From NCBI RefSeq assembly GCF_010671925.1, contig NZ_JAAHIH010000007.1, positions 124,001 through 188,000 on the forward strand: 64,000 nucleotides of DNA, read 5' to 3'. This DNA is from Moorena sp. SIOASIH (GTDB lineage Bacteria > Cyanobacteriota > Cyanobacteriia > Cyanobacteriales > Coleofasciculaceae). The position numbers and the translations under genes are program-made. Positions 55,264-62,766 of the stretch are shown piece after piece; the stretch's first letter is position 1, and each line of letters opens with the position of its first letter. A model generated the notes under the pieces. It was not told the DNA's origin. It did no database searches and was given only the letters and a program-made list of their open reading frames with translations.

Positions 55264-55524
55264 ATCCGAATATCAGGATGATTAGAGGATTTGCTGAAAA
55301 TTATTCCAGATCAGCTGCAATATATTCCGGAAATTGACTGATACAGGGTAGCTAAAATTTTATAGGAATCTGAAGATAGGGTGATCGGCTAATAGAGATA
55401 ATTTCTGATGGGTTAATCGGGTTTTTGAGCTGCTAGCCCTGAAACGCTACTATAAATTTAAATACACAAAGGCAAGACCATGCGATCGCGTTTAGTGCCC
55501 AGTAGTACCCTTAGGGATTAGGTA

Positions 55525-55735
55525 AGCTATCAGCTATCAGCTATCAGCTATCAGCTATCAGCTATCAGCTATCAGCTATCAGCTATCAGCTATCAGCTAT
55601 CAGGTTATGCTTCACAGGCTAGAAGCCTGTGCCACACTACTTGAGGTGCTTATGCGCTACAGATGGTGCTACTTGGGTGCTTTTGAATAAAATAAGCTGA
55701 CGGCTGACGGCTGACGGCTGACGGCTGACGGCATT
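55525..55735. repeat. CAGCTAT array, GAAGCCTGTGCCAC repeat and CTGACGG array
   Basis: About 11 CAGCTAT units (55528-55603), a TTCACAGGCTAGAAGCCTGTG palindrome-like piece, then five CTGACGG units. No gene is seen from 55264 to 55879. Confidence 0.88.
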
Positions 55736-55879
55736 AGTTTGGGGTACTACTGATGCTTGGCTTCCTGGAAGTTTAATGAATCGAGTACACAACATCTTAA
55801 ACTTGGGTAAATCGAATCGGTCGATAGTGTCCGGTCAAACACATCTCAATTTGAAAAAGTTTTTTCTAGGAGGATATGA

Positions 55880-56527
55880 ATGACATCCTATGCAGCCTCT
55901 TCTGCTAGAGCAGAAATGAGTGAACTCCGACGACTAAAAACCTTACTACCACCAGAGCTACAAAGCTGGGTGATGGTGGAAGGGTCCACAGAAGTCAATC
56001 CCCCCTTGGTTCGTTGTGAAGAACTGGGTTCAGACGAGGTGGAAATTCAAATTGACCTAACTAAATGGGAGCAGCTCGCCCTTGACCAGCGTAACCTCCT
56101 GTTTTGGCATGAAGTTGCCCGGATTCAAAATGACACAATTCCTAAAGAAGGGTGGGAAATGGCAGCCCTAGCCATTGGTTTAGGGGGTGCTGTCGGGGAA
56201 CTCTGGGTACAAGATGGCTTACTGCTGCTGTTGGCATTAGCCCTGTGCGGAGTCTCAGGTTGGCGACTGTATCAAAAAAACAATGGGGAGAAAAACCTCA
56301 AATATGCCATCGAAGCAGACGAAAAAGCGATCGCACTTGCAACTCGCTTCGGCTATACCCTACCCAATGCCTACAAGAGTCTAGGCAGTGCCTTGAAAAC
56401 CTTAATTGAAATCACCCCTAGTCGTCGTTTACGGCGCAGATACGAAGACCGGCTCTCTGCTCTCAAACGCAGTGCTGCTAAAGCCAAAGCCCAAGCCAAA
56501 GCCAAGCGAGAAGGCACAAGCATGTAG
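55880..56527 (+). CDS. DUF3318-like cyanobacterial membrane protein
   Basis: 215 aa. The N-terminal half (MSELRRLKTLLPPELQSWVMVEG...DLTKWEQLALDQRNLLFWHEVARIQND) matches what I recall of the cyanobacterial DUF3318 family. One or two hydrophobic helices follow at about 95-130 (MAALAIGLGGAVGELWVQDGLLLLLALALCGVSGW). The C-terminus is basic, helical and Ala/Lys-rich (RSAAKAKAQAKAKREG). The HEVARIQ segment near residue 75 recalls an HExxH-like metal site but is not exact. Start ATG at 55880 with a strong AGGAGG eight nt upstream. Function is unknown. Confidence 0.8.
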   Translation: MTSYAASSARAEMSELRRLKTLLPPELQSWVMVEGSTEVNPPLVRCEELGSDEVEIQIDLTKWEQLALDQRNLLFWHEVARIQNDTIPKEGWEMAALAIGLGGAVGELWVQDGLLLLLALALCGVSGWRLYQKNNGEKNLKYAIEADEKAIALATRFGYTLPNAYKSLGSALKTLIEITPSRRLRRRYEDRLSALKRSAAKAKAQAKAKREGTSM

Positions 56528-56574
56528 TGTGATGTCTAGGCAAGACTTAACTGTTGGTTGATTGTTAACTGTTG

Positions 56575-56785
56575 TTTGTTGATGGTTGATTGTTAACTGT
56601 TGTTTGTTGACTTTCAACCAAATAACCTTGGCCAAAAGGCCACGCTACGCGAACAACCAAATAACCTTGGCCAAAAGGCCACGCTACGCGAACAACCAAA
56701 TAACCTTGGCCAAAAGGCCACGCTACGCGAACAACCAAATAACCTTGGCCAAAAGGCCACGCTACGCGAACAACCAAATAACCTT
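56575..56785. repeat. TTGATTGTTAACTGTTGTTT duplication and four GGCCACGCTACGCGAAC units
   Basis: Four identical 39-bp units (AACCTTGGCCAAAAGGCCAC then GCTACGCGAACAACCAAAT) lie from about 56622 to 56782. TTGGCC-AAA-GGCCA is palindromic. The array sits between convergent genes. Confidence 0.9.
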
Positions 56786-56825
56786 TAACCAAAGAATTTT
56801 CAACCAAATAACCTTCAACAAACCC

Positions 56826-57611
56826 CTAAAGCTGACCGATCATTTTATGGGTCTGAGGGAGCACCCGTACTTGCTGAAGAGAACGCTTCATTAAAGCCTG
56901 CCAAGCCAGAACCTGCTCCGGAGTAGGAGCAACTATTGGTTGCACAGACCCCTCCACCGGAGTCACTGGTTGCAGAAATACTGGAATTTCCGGGCTAAGG
57001 GCTGCTACCAAATCAGCAGATTGTTCTAACTCCGTGGGGTCAGTCTGGCAATCAATAATTAACTTGACAAATACCTCCACTGAGGAGTTGTGGCACAGCT
57101 TGAGAAATTCCCTGTGAGCAGCCCATCTGTTCTCTCCACTCACACTGGGCAACTTGATATCCATACCCACTGAGTCCAAATAGGGCAAAACCATTGCCAT
57201 CTCTTCAGGACGATGACCGCCAGTTTCTAGGTAAATGGGCAATCCAGTTAACTGTCGTAGCTCAGGCAGAAATTCCACCAGAAACGGAGTATGAAGTAAA
57301 GGTTCACCCCCAGTGAGGCTAATACTATCGTGCAATCGATGTTGATTTTGTCTGTCAACCCATTTCAGTAGCGATCGCAAGGGGACTGGATTTGGATAAG
57401 TTTCAAAGTCACGCTTACCGGGAGTCTGTTCCACCTGGCATTGAGGAGGGACAGCCCAGGTATGGAAACTGTCACAGAAATGACATCTTAGATCACATAG
57501 GGCAAACCTGATAAAGATCTGACGAGTGCCAACATTTAGCCCTTCCCCTTGAATCGCAGAAAAAACTTCGATCAGGCGGGCAGTTGGTTGATTCCCACAG
57601 AGCATGTTCAC
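56826..57611 (-). CDS. queE: 7-carboxy-7-deazaguanine synthase (radical SAM)
   Basis: 261 aa. The radical-SAM cysteines are Cys39, Cys43 and Cys46 in CDLRCHFC, preceded by the family hallmark FSAIQGEGLNVGTRQIFIRF. SLTGGEPLLH is the SAM-binding GGE motif, and VGMDIKLPS follows. The enzyme converts carboxy-tetrahydropterin to 7-carboxy-7-deazaguanine, a step to queuosine (or other deazaguanines), using SAM and a 4Fe-4S cluster. No queC, queD or queF gene is in the window. It is divergent from the STAS-sugar transferase gene, with 22 bp between starts, so the two promoters must overlap coding sequence. Confidence 0.92.
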   Translation of the reverse strand: MNMLCGNQPTARLIEVFSAIQGEGLNVGTRQIFIRFALCDLRCHFCDSFHTWAVPPQCQVEQTPGKRDFETYPNPVPLRSLLKWVDRQNQHRLHDSISLTGGEPLLHTPFLVEFLPELRQLTGLPIYLETGGHRPEEMAMVLPYLDSVGMDIKLPSVSGENRWAAHREFLKLCHNSSVEVFVKLIIDCQTDPTELEQSADLVAALSPEIPVFLQPVTPVEGSVQPIVAPTPEQVLAWQALMKRSLQQVRVLPQTHKMIGQL

Positions 57612-57633
57612 ATTTTCAAAGATTTCATGATAT

Positions 57634-58710
57634 ATGACTAAATTTTTGGCGAATCGTAACGTTCTAGGACAAAATAATGGTCAAGACTATAGGTTAGAAT
57701 CTAGCGGTTTTTCTTCTATGATGGTTGATTCAGTCAAGAGCGACAATTTCCAGGTAATGTTCTCACAAGATACTCCCGTGGTGGAATTACCCACTCGTGT
57801 CAGTGTACTAGAAGCTGTGGAGTTTAAGCAACTATTCCAGCAGCTTCTCCAAAAAATACCTCTGCCTGAAACAATCATATTTGATTTTCACCAGACTAAT
57901 TTTATCGATAGCAGTGGTATCGGTGCATTAGTGAGTAATCACAAAAGTGCCCTAGAGCAAGGGGTTAAAACGTTGCTTAAAAATGTCACTCCCCAAGTCA
58001 TGTCTGTATTGGTCATGACAGGACTAGACCAAAGGTTAGCTATAGAACCATCAGATAATATTACCACACTAAGCACCAACAAATCAGTAAATCACTTACC
58101 AACAACCCATCCCTCCGTTAGATCTCCGGTGAAGCGATTAATCGATATTGTGGGTGCAATCGTGGGTTTGGGAATTACTGCTATTTTGTTTATTCCCATT
58201 GCCCTTGCGATTAAGCTAGATAGCCCTGGTCCGATTTTTTTTGGTCAAATCCGTTGTGGTTGGATGGGAAAGCGGTTTCGGATCTGGAAATTTCGCTCCA
58301 TGTGTGCTAACGCTGAACAGCTAAAAGAGAAAGTTAACAATCAAGCCGATGGCAAAGTTTTTAAGAATGAGAATGACCCCAGAATCACCAGAGTGGGTCA
58401 TTTTTTACGGAAAACCAGCTTGGATGAACTGCCTCAGTTCTGGAATGTTTTGAAAGGGGAGATGAGTTTAGTAGGTACAAGACCACCAACACTTAATGAA
58501 GTAGAAATCTATGAGGTGCCGGAGTGGCAACGTTTAAACGTAAAACCGGGTATCACTGGTGAGTGGCAGGTGAATGGACGCTCAAAAATCCGTAGTTTTG
58601 AGGATATCATTGAAATGGACTTAAAATACCAACATCACTGGAGCTTAGCCCATGATATCAGACTTATCTTCAAAACTATCCTGGTGGTGCTTCGTAAAGA
58701 TGGAATGTAG
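57634..58710 (+). CDS. STAS domain fused to a polyprenyl-phosphate sugar-1-phosphate transferase
   Basis: 358 aa. The N-terminal STAS domain (about 45-150) has FHQTNFIDSSGIGALVSNHK, the anti-sigma-factor-antagonist motif with phosphorylatable Ser93/Ser94. After a linker, the initiating sugar transferase domain (WcaJ/RfbP type) begins with KRLIDIVGAIVGLGITAILFIPIALAIKLDSPGPIFF (one membrane helix), then KFRSMC, TSLDELPQFWNVLKGEMSLVGTRPP and PGITGEWQVNGRS. It should transfer a sugar-1-phosphate to undecaprenyl phosphate to prime exopolysaccharide. The STAS fusion implies partner-switch control, and an RsbW-like kinase is encoded just downstream. The start could be later (ATG 57721), since the first 28 residues lack conservation clues. 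Confidence 0.88.
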   Translation: MTKFLANRNVLGQNNGQDYRLESSGFSSMMVDSVKSDNFQVMFSQDTPVVELPTRVSVLEAVEFKQLFQQLLQKIPLPETIIFDFHQTNFIDSSGIGALVSNHKSALEQGVKTLLKNVTPQVMSVLVMTGLDQRLAIEPSDNITTLSTNKSVNHLPTTHPSVRSPVKRLIDIVGAIVGLGITAILFIPIALAIKLDSPGPIFFGQIRCGWMGKRFRIWKFRSMCANAEQLKEKVNNQADGKVFKNENDPRITRVGHFLRKTSLDELPQFWNVLKGEMSLVGTRPPTLNEVEIYEVPEWQRLNVKPGITGEWQVNGRSKIRSFEDIIEMDLKYQHHWSLAHDIRLIFKTILVVLRKDGM

Positions 58711-59136
58711 TTGTATGGTTAGATGAGTTTGGGATAAGCACCTTCGCCCCTAGTGGCGAAGGTGATGGCAATTGATCAGATGCCAGCCTAGCTTACCTTA
58801 GAATCGAAAACTATTTTTTAAGAAACTATCACAATAGACCTCTTGCCAAAGAATTTTTCTGATGCTGTCTTTCTCAATTCTTGTCCGCTGATCCGAAGTT
58901 CCCTTGTCCGAAGTTCCCGACAACTGCCCCCAAGTCTAATGCCATAGACCGTGTAAACACCAGAATTTTTAAAAGTACCATCAAATTCGATCAATTTAGG
59001 CTAATATAGTGGTTCCCACTAGACCGATCTGCATCGACATGATCATCGTAACCTCCGTGTTGCAGAAGAGTCATTGTTGTTTTTATCTTACAAAATAGTG
59101 GTGCTTATTAATAAAACCTGGAAACTCAGTCGGTTA
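58711..59136. other. Gap with an IS-end relic, no gene seen
   Basis: AAGCACCTTCGCC-CCTAG-TGGCGAAGGTG (about 58736-58764) is a strong stem-loop just after the transferase stop and may be a terminator or processing site. AGACCTCTTGCCAAAG (58846) and about 55 bp after it match the IS relic at 28802-28855. Confidence 0.6.
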
Positions 59137-59571
59137 ATGTGCAATGGCAAACCGCTTCGAGAATCTCGTCTAATGGTCCAAACAGACTTGAGTGAAGTCA
59201 AAGATGTATTACAGTGGTTTGAGGAATTCACTTCTGACCTACTGCCTCAGCAATTTTGGCAGCAGTGTCAAATTGCTTTGGTGGAAGGATTTACTAATGT
59301 AGTACGCCATGCTCATCGACATTTACCTCACACTACAGTAATAGAGCTGGAGTTAAAGTTATTTACTGATGGATTAGAAATGCGGCTTTGGGACTATGGA
59401 CAGCCTTTTGATTTCCAATCCAAGCTGGAATCCCTCTACCAAGAGGACTATGACCCTTTAGAAAAAGAAGGAGGTAGAGGGTTGATGTTTATGAATCAGC
59501 TGACAGACGAAGTTTCCTACCAACGTCTGTCTGACCAACGTAATTGTCTACTAATGCGTAAATGGTGCTAG
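59137..59571 (+). CDS. RsbW-like anti-sigma factor serine kinase (HATPase_c)
   Basis: About 144 aa from ATG 59137; TTG 59074 and ATG 59173 are alternatives. I reject 59173 because it would cut the first beta strand (ESRLMVQTDLSEV). The GHKL ATP-binding motifs are visible: N box ALVEGFTNVVRHAH, D box LWDYGQPFD, and GGRGLMFMNQL. Proteins of this type phosphorylate the Ser of a STAS antagonist. The preceding gene is such a STAS protein fused to a sugar transferase, so this kinase is the probable regulator of exopolysaccharide initiation. A phosphatase (RsbU-like) is not seen here. Confidence 0.82.
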   Translation: MCNGKPLRESRLMVQTDLSEVKDVLQWFEEFTSDLLPQQFWQQCQIALVEGFTNVVRHAHRHLPHTTVIELELKLFTDGLEMRLWDYGQPFDFQSKLESLYQEDYDPLEKEGGRGLMFMNQLTDEVSYQRLSDQRNCLLMRKWC

Positions 59572-60455
59572 ATTTCCGCTGCGGCGCGTTCAATTAAGCT
59601 ACGCGCCAGACTTTGAATGCCAGTGTGTTCGTAATAGTTGGTGGACATATCTAGAAAAGCAGCGAGATAGTCTAACTTGTCATCAGAAAACTCAATAAAA
59701 CTTTGCAAGTTATTAGCGATTTGTTCTGGGGTCACACCTCGGTCAGTAACGAAATCACTCATCCATCCCTTAACCGATTCAAAGCTTTGACCAATAAAGC
59801 TGAGCTTGCTCTGGGAATCATCCCCAGGAATCGCATCCTGGATCCCTTTGAAACTCCCACTGTCTTCCAACTCTTTCGGAGTTAGACCCTCTAGAGTTGA
59901 CTGTACTCCCATGATAAAGTCAGGACCAAGGGGAATCAGACCATCAAAACAAACCAGTGCTGCCATACGCATTATAGATGCGCCACCATAGTCAGCTAAG
60001 GCAGCCACAAAGTCACCAATGCTATCTCCAGGCAGACCATTAATTTGGCAAAATCCGATCAATTCCCCTACTACTTTGATGGACAGATCAATGGTTTGAG
60101 CTTTGTCAGCTTTCGGAGTCAACCTGTTCAAGAAACCCAGCAAGGGAACTTTTTCACCAACCTTGTTCGCTAAAGCTGCTGCCCCCAACGCCGTACCAGT
60201 GCTATCTATAGTTTGGTAAATCCACAGCGCTCGTTGGTAGCCCTGGGAGCGGTCATTGAACAGATAGACCGCGCGATCGCCAATTTCCTGAATTACCTCT
60301 TCGTCTTCTTCACCAGTGATCCCACGAATGGTATTTTCAAATCCCACTAAATTTTCCCACTGTCCAGGCACAACAAAGTCTAGGGACTTCAGGGCCGATA
60401 TGGTCAGGTTCTTCGTTGGCAGATCATCAACGATTTCATAAATTGCTTTGCTCAC
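59568..60455 (-). CDS. Conserved-looking 295-aa soluble protein, unknown function
   Basis: There is no signal peptide. The protein is alternately helical and Gly/Ala-rich (STGTALGAAALANKVGEKVPLLGFL, then FVAALADYGGASIMRMAALVCFDGLIPLGPDFIMG). An acidic N-terminal third and a C-terminal helical part end in SLARSLIERAAAEI. Hydrophobic patches could insert in membranes, but no clean helix is evident. I do not recognise the family. The stop overlaps the stop of the RsbW-like gene by four bases (convergent). A good AAGGAGT precedes the ATG. Confidence 0.68.
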   Translation of the reverse strand: MSKAIYEIVDDLPTKNLTISALKSLDFVVPGQWENLVGFENTIRGITGEEDEEVIQEIGDRAVYLFNDRSQGYQRALWIYQTIDSTGTALGAAALANKVGEKVPLLGFLNRLTPKADKAQTIDLSIKVVGELIGFCQINGLPGDSIGDFVAALADYGGASIMRMAALVCFDGLIPLGPDFIMGVQSTLEGLTPKELEDSGSFKGIQDAIPGDDSQSKLSFIGQSFESVKGWMSDFVTDRGVTPEQIANNLQSFIEFSDDKLDYLAAFLDMSTNYYEHTGIQSLARSLIERAAAEI

Positions 60456-60479
60456 ACTCAGACTCCTTTACAATCTGAT

Positions 60480-60912
60480 ACTTTTGAGTCATTAGTTTTT
60501 GGTCATTAGTCCTTGGTTATTAGTCCTGAGTGACCAAAACCGAGTCTGATCGTAGTTACTGTTGACTAATGACTGATGACTAATGACCTACTCACCCGTG
60601 ATTTTTGTGATTTTTGTGATTGAGGATGGTTATTCCCATTCACCTTTTTCCTTGTAGCATTTTAGTAAGCATTCAGCGGTCAGCGGTCAGCGGTTAGCGG
60701 TCAGTGGTCAGTGGTCAGCCGTCAGCCGTCAGCCGTCAGCCGTTTGCCTTTGGCTGTTCCCGTAGCGTGGGCGTAGCCCATAAACTGTTCCCGTAGCGTG
60801 GGCGTAGCCCATAAGCTTAAAACTTATAGCTGATAGCTGATACGCGACACGCTGATAGCTGATAACTGATAGCTGATACGCGACACGCTGATAGCTGATA
60901 GCTGAATACTTA
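60480..60912. repeat. TGACTAATGAC, CAGCGGT/CAGCCGT and CTGATAG arrays; CCCGTAGCGTGGGCGTAGCC repeat
   Basis: In order: imperfect GGTCATTAGT units, CAGCGGT and CAGCCGT heptamers (60673-60740), two copies of CTGTTCCCGTAGCGTGGGCG (60754, 60787), and CTGATAG units mixed with TACGCGACACGCTGATAG (twice). No gene. Confidence 0.88.
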
Positions 60913-60922
60913 CGCATTTTAT

Positions 60923-61435
60923 TTACTTAAGTTGGGACAGACCACTGAGGTTAAATTTTGCTAACCAGGCTTTGCGATCGCTAGCGGTAAACGACGAATC
61001 TCGGGATTGGATTTTTACCTGGTAGCGCTTACCGACCAAAATAGCGGTTTGAGTTGAACCAATTTCCCGGGCTGGATAACCAGCAATGGTTTGACCACTT
61101 TGCTGATATTTGGCAGCAGTGGTAGGAGTGCTGCTGGTATCAGAAATTGAGAGAACTGCCACCTCAGTGCCATTTTTCTTCAACTTGGCTTGAGCAAAGC
61201 CTTTTTTCTCCTGGGTATAGACTCGTTGATAACCGCCCCCTGATGGTGGGAAAAACTTGTTGAATTGAGACCCTTGAGTGGCATTCTTGGCAACAGCCTG
61301 ACCACTTCTAGCCTGGCTGCTGGCCTGTTGTGCCTGGTCAAAACGAGAGGGGGCTTTTTGAGCGCAGGATGTTACCAGCAATAATATGCTGAGTAACATG
61401 GTCGCTAAAATTGTCTTTACACGAGACATGGTCAT
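60923..61435 (-). CDS. Small lipoprotein, unknown function
   Basis: 170 aa. The signal peptide MTMSRVKTILATMLLSILLLVTSC has a lipobox with lipidated Cys24. A Gln/Ser/Ala-rich linker (about 30-55) precedes a compact domain of about 110 aa with YQRVYTQEKKGFAQAKLKKNGTEVAVLSISD, IAGYPAREIGSTQTAILVGKRYQVKIQSRD and a C-terminal WLAKFNLSGL. The domain has the look of an alpha/beta lipid- or protein-binding fold, without recognised motifs. AAGGAG lies seven nt before the first ATG (61435), which supports that start. Confidence 0.75.
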   Translation of the reverse strand: MTMSRVKTILATMLLSILLLVTSCAQKAPSRFDQAQQASSQARSGQAVAKNATQGSQFNKFFPPSGGGYQRVYTQEKKGFAQAKLKKNGTEVAVLSISDTSSTPTTAAKYQQSGQTIAGYPAREIGSTQTAILVGKRYQVKIQSRDSSFTASDRKAWLAKFNLSGLSQLK

Positions 61436-61510
61436 CGTTTTCTCCTTGAATGATGTATGCTGCTTACTTAGCGAGACTATCTAGGGGAAACCTTACCAGA
61501 GCTATCTACA

Positions 61511-61555
61511 GGTGCGACCCGTGGCGAATTTAATTCTTAATGGGGAAAGCGCACC
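61511..61555. repeat. 45-bp hairpin repeat, copy 3 of 3
   Basis: GGTGCGACCCGTGGCG...GGGGAAAGCGCACC. It has the same length as copy 1 with small changes in the 3' arm. Confidence 0.8.
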
Positions 61556-61759
61556 TAACAAAGATTTCCCAAGTGCCCCATGGCTTCGTCAAATACGTGA
61601 CCAGTAACAATATCCCACTCTCGGCCTAAAACCACTACCCCCTTCTAGTGTTGAGCAACTGGTCACAACATTCTGCCAAGGTGTACTCGCTGCTTTGTAG
61701 ACGAAGTCCAAAGCTGAAACACCTGCCAAAGCCATCCTAGAAAATTGTAGTCAATACTT

Positions 61760-61961
61760 TGCAAAATGGGGAATAGGGAATAGGGAGTAGGGAGTAGGGA
61801 GTAGGGAGTAGGGAATAGGGAGCAGGCAACAGGCAACAGGCAACAGGCAACAGGCAACAGGGAATAGGCAACAGGCAACAGGCAACAGGCAACAGGCAAC
61901 AGGCAACAGGGAATAGTTAAAAAATTCTGTGTACCCCACCATAGCTATGAAAAACGCTATA
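61760..61961. repeat. GGGAGTA/GGCAACA heptamer arrays with TATAGCG end
   Basis: About five GGGAGTA units and about 13 GGCAACA units are followed by AAAAAATTCTGTGTACCCC then ACCATAGCTATGAAAAACGC and TATA. This is the inverted form of the 24303 left end (TATGAGGTACACAGG). Confidence 0.85.
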
Positions 61962-62077
61962 CAATTCTTCGACGCAGCTTGGAAAGGAGATTACTTATTT
62001 TTTGTAAATCTACTTTGTCGATTGCATAATGACTTTTAATAAACATTTATATCATGTCGGGATAATTACCCTTAATA

Positions 62078-62178
62078 AAAATCTCCCCATCTCCCCATCT
62101 CCCCATCTCCCCATCTCCCCATCTCCCCATCTCCCCACCTCCCCATCTCCCCATCTCCCCATCTCCCCATCTCCCCAC
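62078..62178. repeat. Octamer (CTCCCCAT)n array
   Basis: About twelve CTCCCCAT units, the complement of the GGGGAGAT array at 3442-3484. This is one of the few period-8 arrays among the heptamers. Confidence 0.9.
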
Positions 62179-62766
62179 CCTCCCTCTAATTATGGGTATT
62201 CAACCTGACTTGATATTACTTCCTTTGCCATCCGTAAAAATTCTGAAATAAAAAAAATTATTTCTTGAAATTAAATTGCGGGATTGCACCCATGAAAAAT
62301 ATTTTAGTTTTCGATATAAATAGAATTATTGGTAAATAAAATTATCATTTGATTTCACAAACTAGTCGTCATAGCTCGGTAATCAGACGCTCATTACCAA
62401 TTACTAATTACCAATTACCAATTACCAATTACTAATTACCAAAAGGGAGGATTTATTAGTTGCAGCCATAATCAGAATTGGCATAAAGATTCTTGCTGTA
62501 GCTCTTAAATAGGCTTTAGTAATGCACAATTATGATATTTTGGTCAAGGGGGTTTATGTTAAATTTTGTTACAAAAACTGTCATTCAGGCGTAAAATATG
62601 GAATTGAAGCCGAATAAATAGTTATAGGCTTAAAATCCCTGATTGGGCATTTTGCACCACCAACCTGACTTAACAATGGTCCTGAGTTCTCAGTGCTAAA
62701 GCCAATAAATCATCAATACACAAATTTGGTGAGTCTACACCCGGCTGGCAACATCTACTAGAGATT
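62179..62766. other. Leader region of the glycosyltransferase gene, no gene seen
   Basis: AT-rich DNA with one small ATTACCA heptamer array (62393-62445). The promoter of the exopolysaccharide gene should be here. I see no confident -35/-10 pair and no riboswitch-like fold. Confidence 0.5.

Noticed and set aside
56575..56894. Long frames on both strands across the GGCCACGCTACGCGAAC units
   Set aside because: Repeat read-through in all frames.
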